Assembly (NCBI RefSeq): GCF_900156065.1
Contig: NZ_FTNF01000003.1
Location: forward strand, 186,001 to 250,000
DNA: 64,000 nucleotides
Origin: Micromonospora avicenniae
Lineage (GTDB): Bacteria; Actinomycetota; Actinomycetes; Mycobacteriales; Micromonosporaceae
Direction of reading: 5' to 3'
In this document: piece by piece, positions 63,882 through 64,000 of the stretch
Layout of the letters: the number at the start of each line of letters is the position of its first letter
Numbering within the stretch: position 1 is the first letter of the stretch
The notes under the pieces: generated by a model
Told to the model about the DNA's origin: nothing
What the model saw: the letters and a program-made list of their open reading frames with translations, nothing else
Database searches by the model: none
Position numbers and translations under genes: made by a program

Positions 63882-64000
63882 ATGGGGGACCACGACGACC
63901 TGCGTAAATTCATCACCGATCTGGCCGTGGTACACGGCAAGGTGGTGCTCTCCTCCGGCATCGAGGCGGACTGGTACGTCGATCTGCGACGTGTCACGCT
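63882..64000 (+). CDS. pyrE: Orotate phosphoribosyltransferase (3' end outside the window)
   Basis: The first 39 codons read MGDHDDLRKFITDLAVVHGK then VVLSSGIEADWYVDLRRVTL, which matches the start of actinobacterial PyrE (the LSSGXEADYYVDLRR segment). PyrE makes orotidine monophosphate in pyrimidine synthesis. An upstream in-frame ATG at 63804 would add 26 residues of unlikely composition; ATG 63882 with the TACCCT -10 close by is preferred. The rest of the gene, including the PRPP motif, lies outside the window. Confidence 0.9.
   Translation, partial: MGDHDDLRKFITDLAVVHGKVVLSSGIEADWYVDLRRVT

Overview
This window is high-GC actinobacterial chromosome. The gene content and order fit the Micromonosporaceae (Micromonospora or Salinispora type). 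That placement is inferred from gene order, not from a database match. The left end (pbpA-pknA-pknB facing a pabA/trpG - small membrane protein - class E sortase - DUF881 operon, then crgA) is the cell-wall and division cluster usually found beside oriC in actinobacteria. No mobile element, prophage, integrase, CRISPR array or biosynthetic cluster was found.

Layout. 1-8.2 kb: septation and cell-wall kinases, sortase operon, crgA. 8.5-15.5 kb: a membrane iron-sulfur reductase, then two paralogous secreted NlpC/P60 endopeptidases flanking a divergent secreted amidase; the second NlpC gene follows a textbook ydaO-type c-di-AMP riboswitch. 15.6-18.3 kb: dcd, a divergent PPOX-fold gene with a LexA-like box, an exported M43 metalloprotease and tRNA-Gly(CCC). 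18.5-26.8 kb: single-gene units (Nudix, DUF3592, GNAT, F420-dependent oxidoreductase, ASCH, small hydrolase, phosphoribosyltransferase, RlpA-like protein, SpoIIE-type phosphatase). 27-33.5 kb: a FadE5-like acyl-CoA dehydrogenase, two DUF6458 membrane proteins around sixA, a haemolysin III protein and the 5-oxoprolinase operon pxpB-pxpC-pxpA. 33.5-42.3 kb: an NHLRC2-like thioredoxin/NHL protein, a huge Pro/Trp-rich LppU-like membrane protein, a 45-residue protein and an E1alpha-E1beta-E2 oxo-acid dehydrogenase operon. 42.8-49.4 kb: Pro-rich surface protein, PAP2-like protein, a 21-bp tandem repeat, an unknown protein and a pair of dynamin-like GTPases. 49.4-59.6 kb: the HspR heat-shock regulon (dnaK-grpE-dnaJ-hspR and clpB, each with a HAIR-type box), enclosing a KhtT/KhtU (CpeA/CpeB)-like cation antiporter pair. 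59.6-64 kb: small membrane and DUF genes, a DUF2617 gene broken by one in-frame stop, an SDR gene and the start of pyrE.

Three themes recur. First, c-di-AMP: a riboswitch controls a wall hydrolase at 14.4 kb, and a candidate c-di-AMP-binding RCK_C protein with its antiporter lies at 56 kb. Second, many single genes appear to be transcribed as leaderless mRNAs, with a TANNNT -10 element 6-8 bases before the start codon. Third, nearly every convergent junction carries a perfect 11-16 bp hairpin, usually without a T tract. Several regulatory inverted repeats are unusual: a long one enclosing the -10 and ribosome binding site at 62.2 kb, a snap-back hairpin after clpB, and a strong hairpin between grpE and dnaJ.
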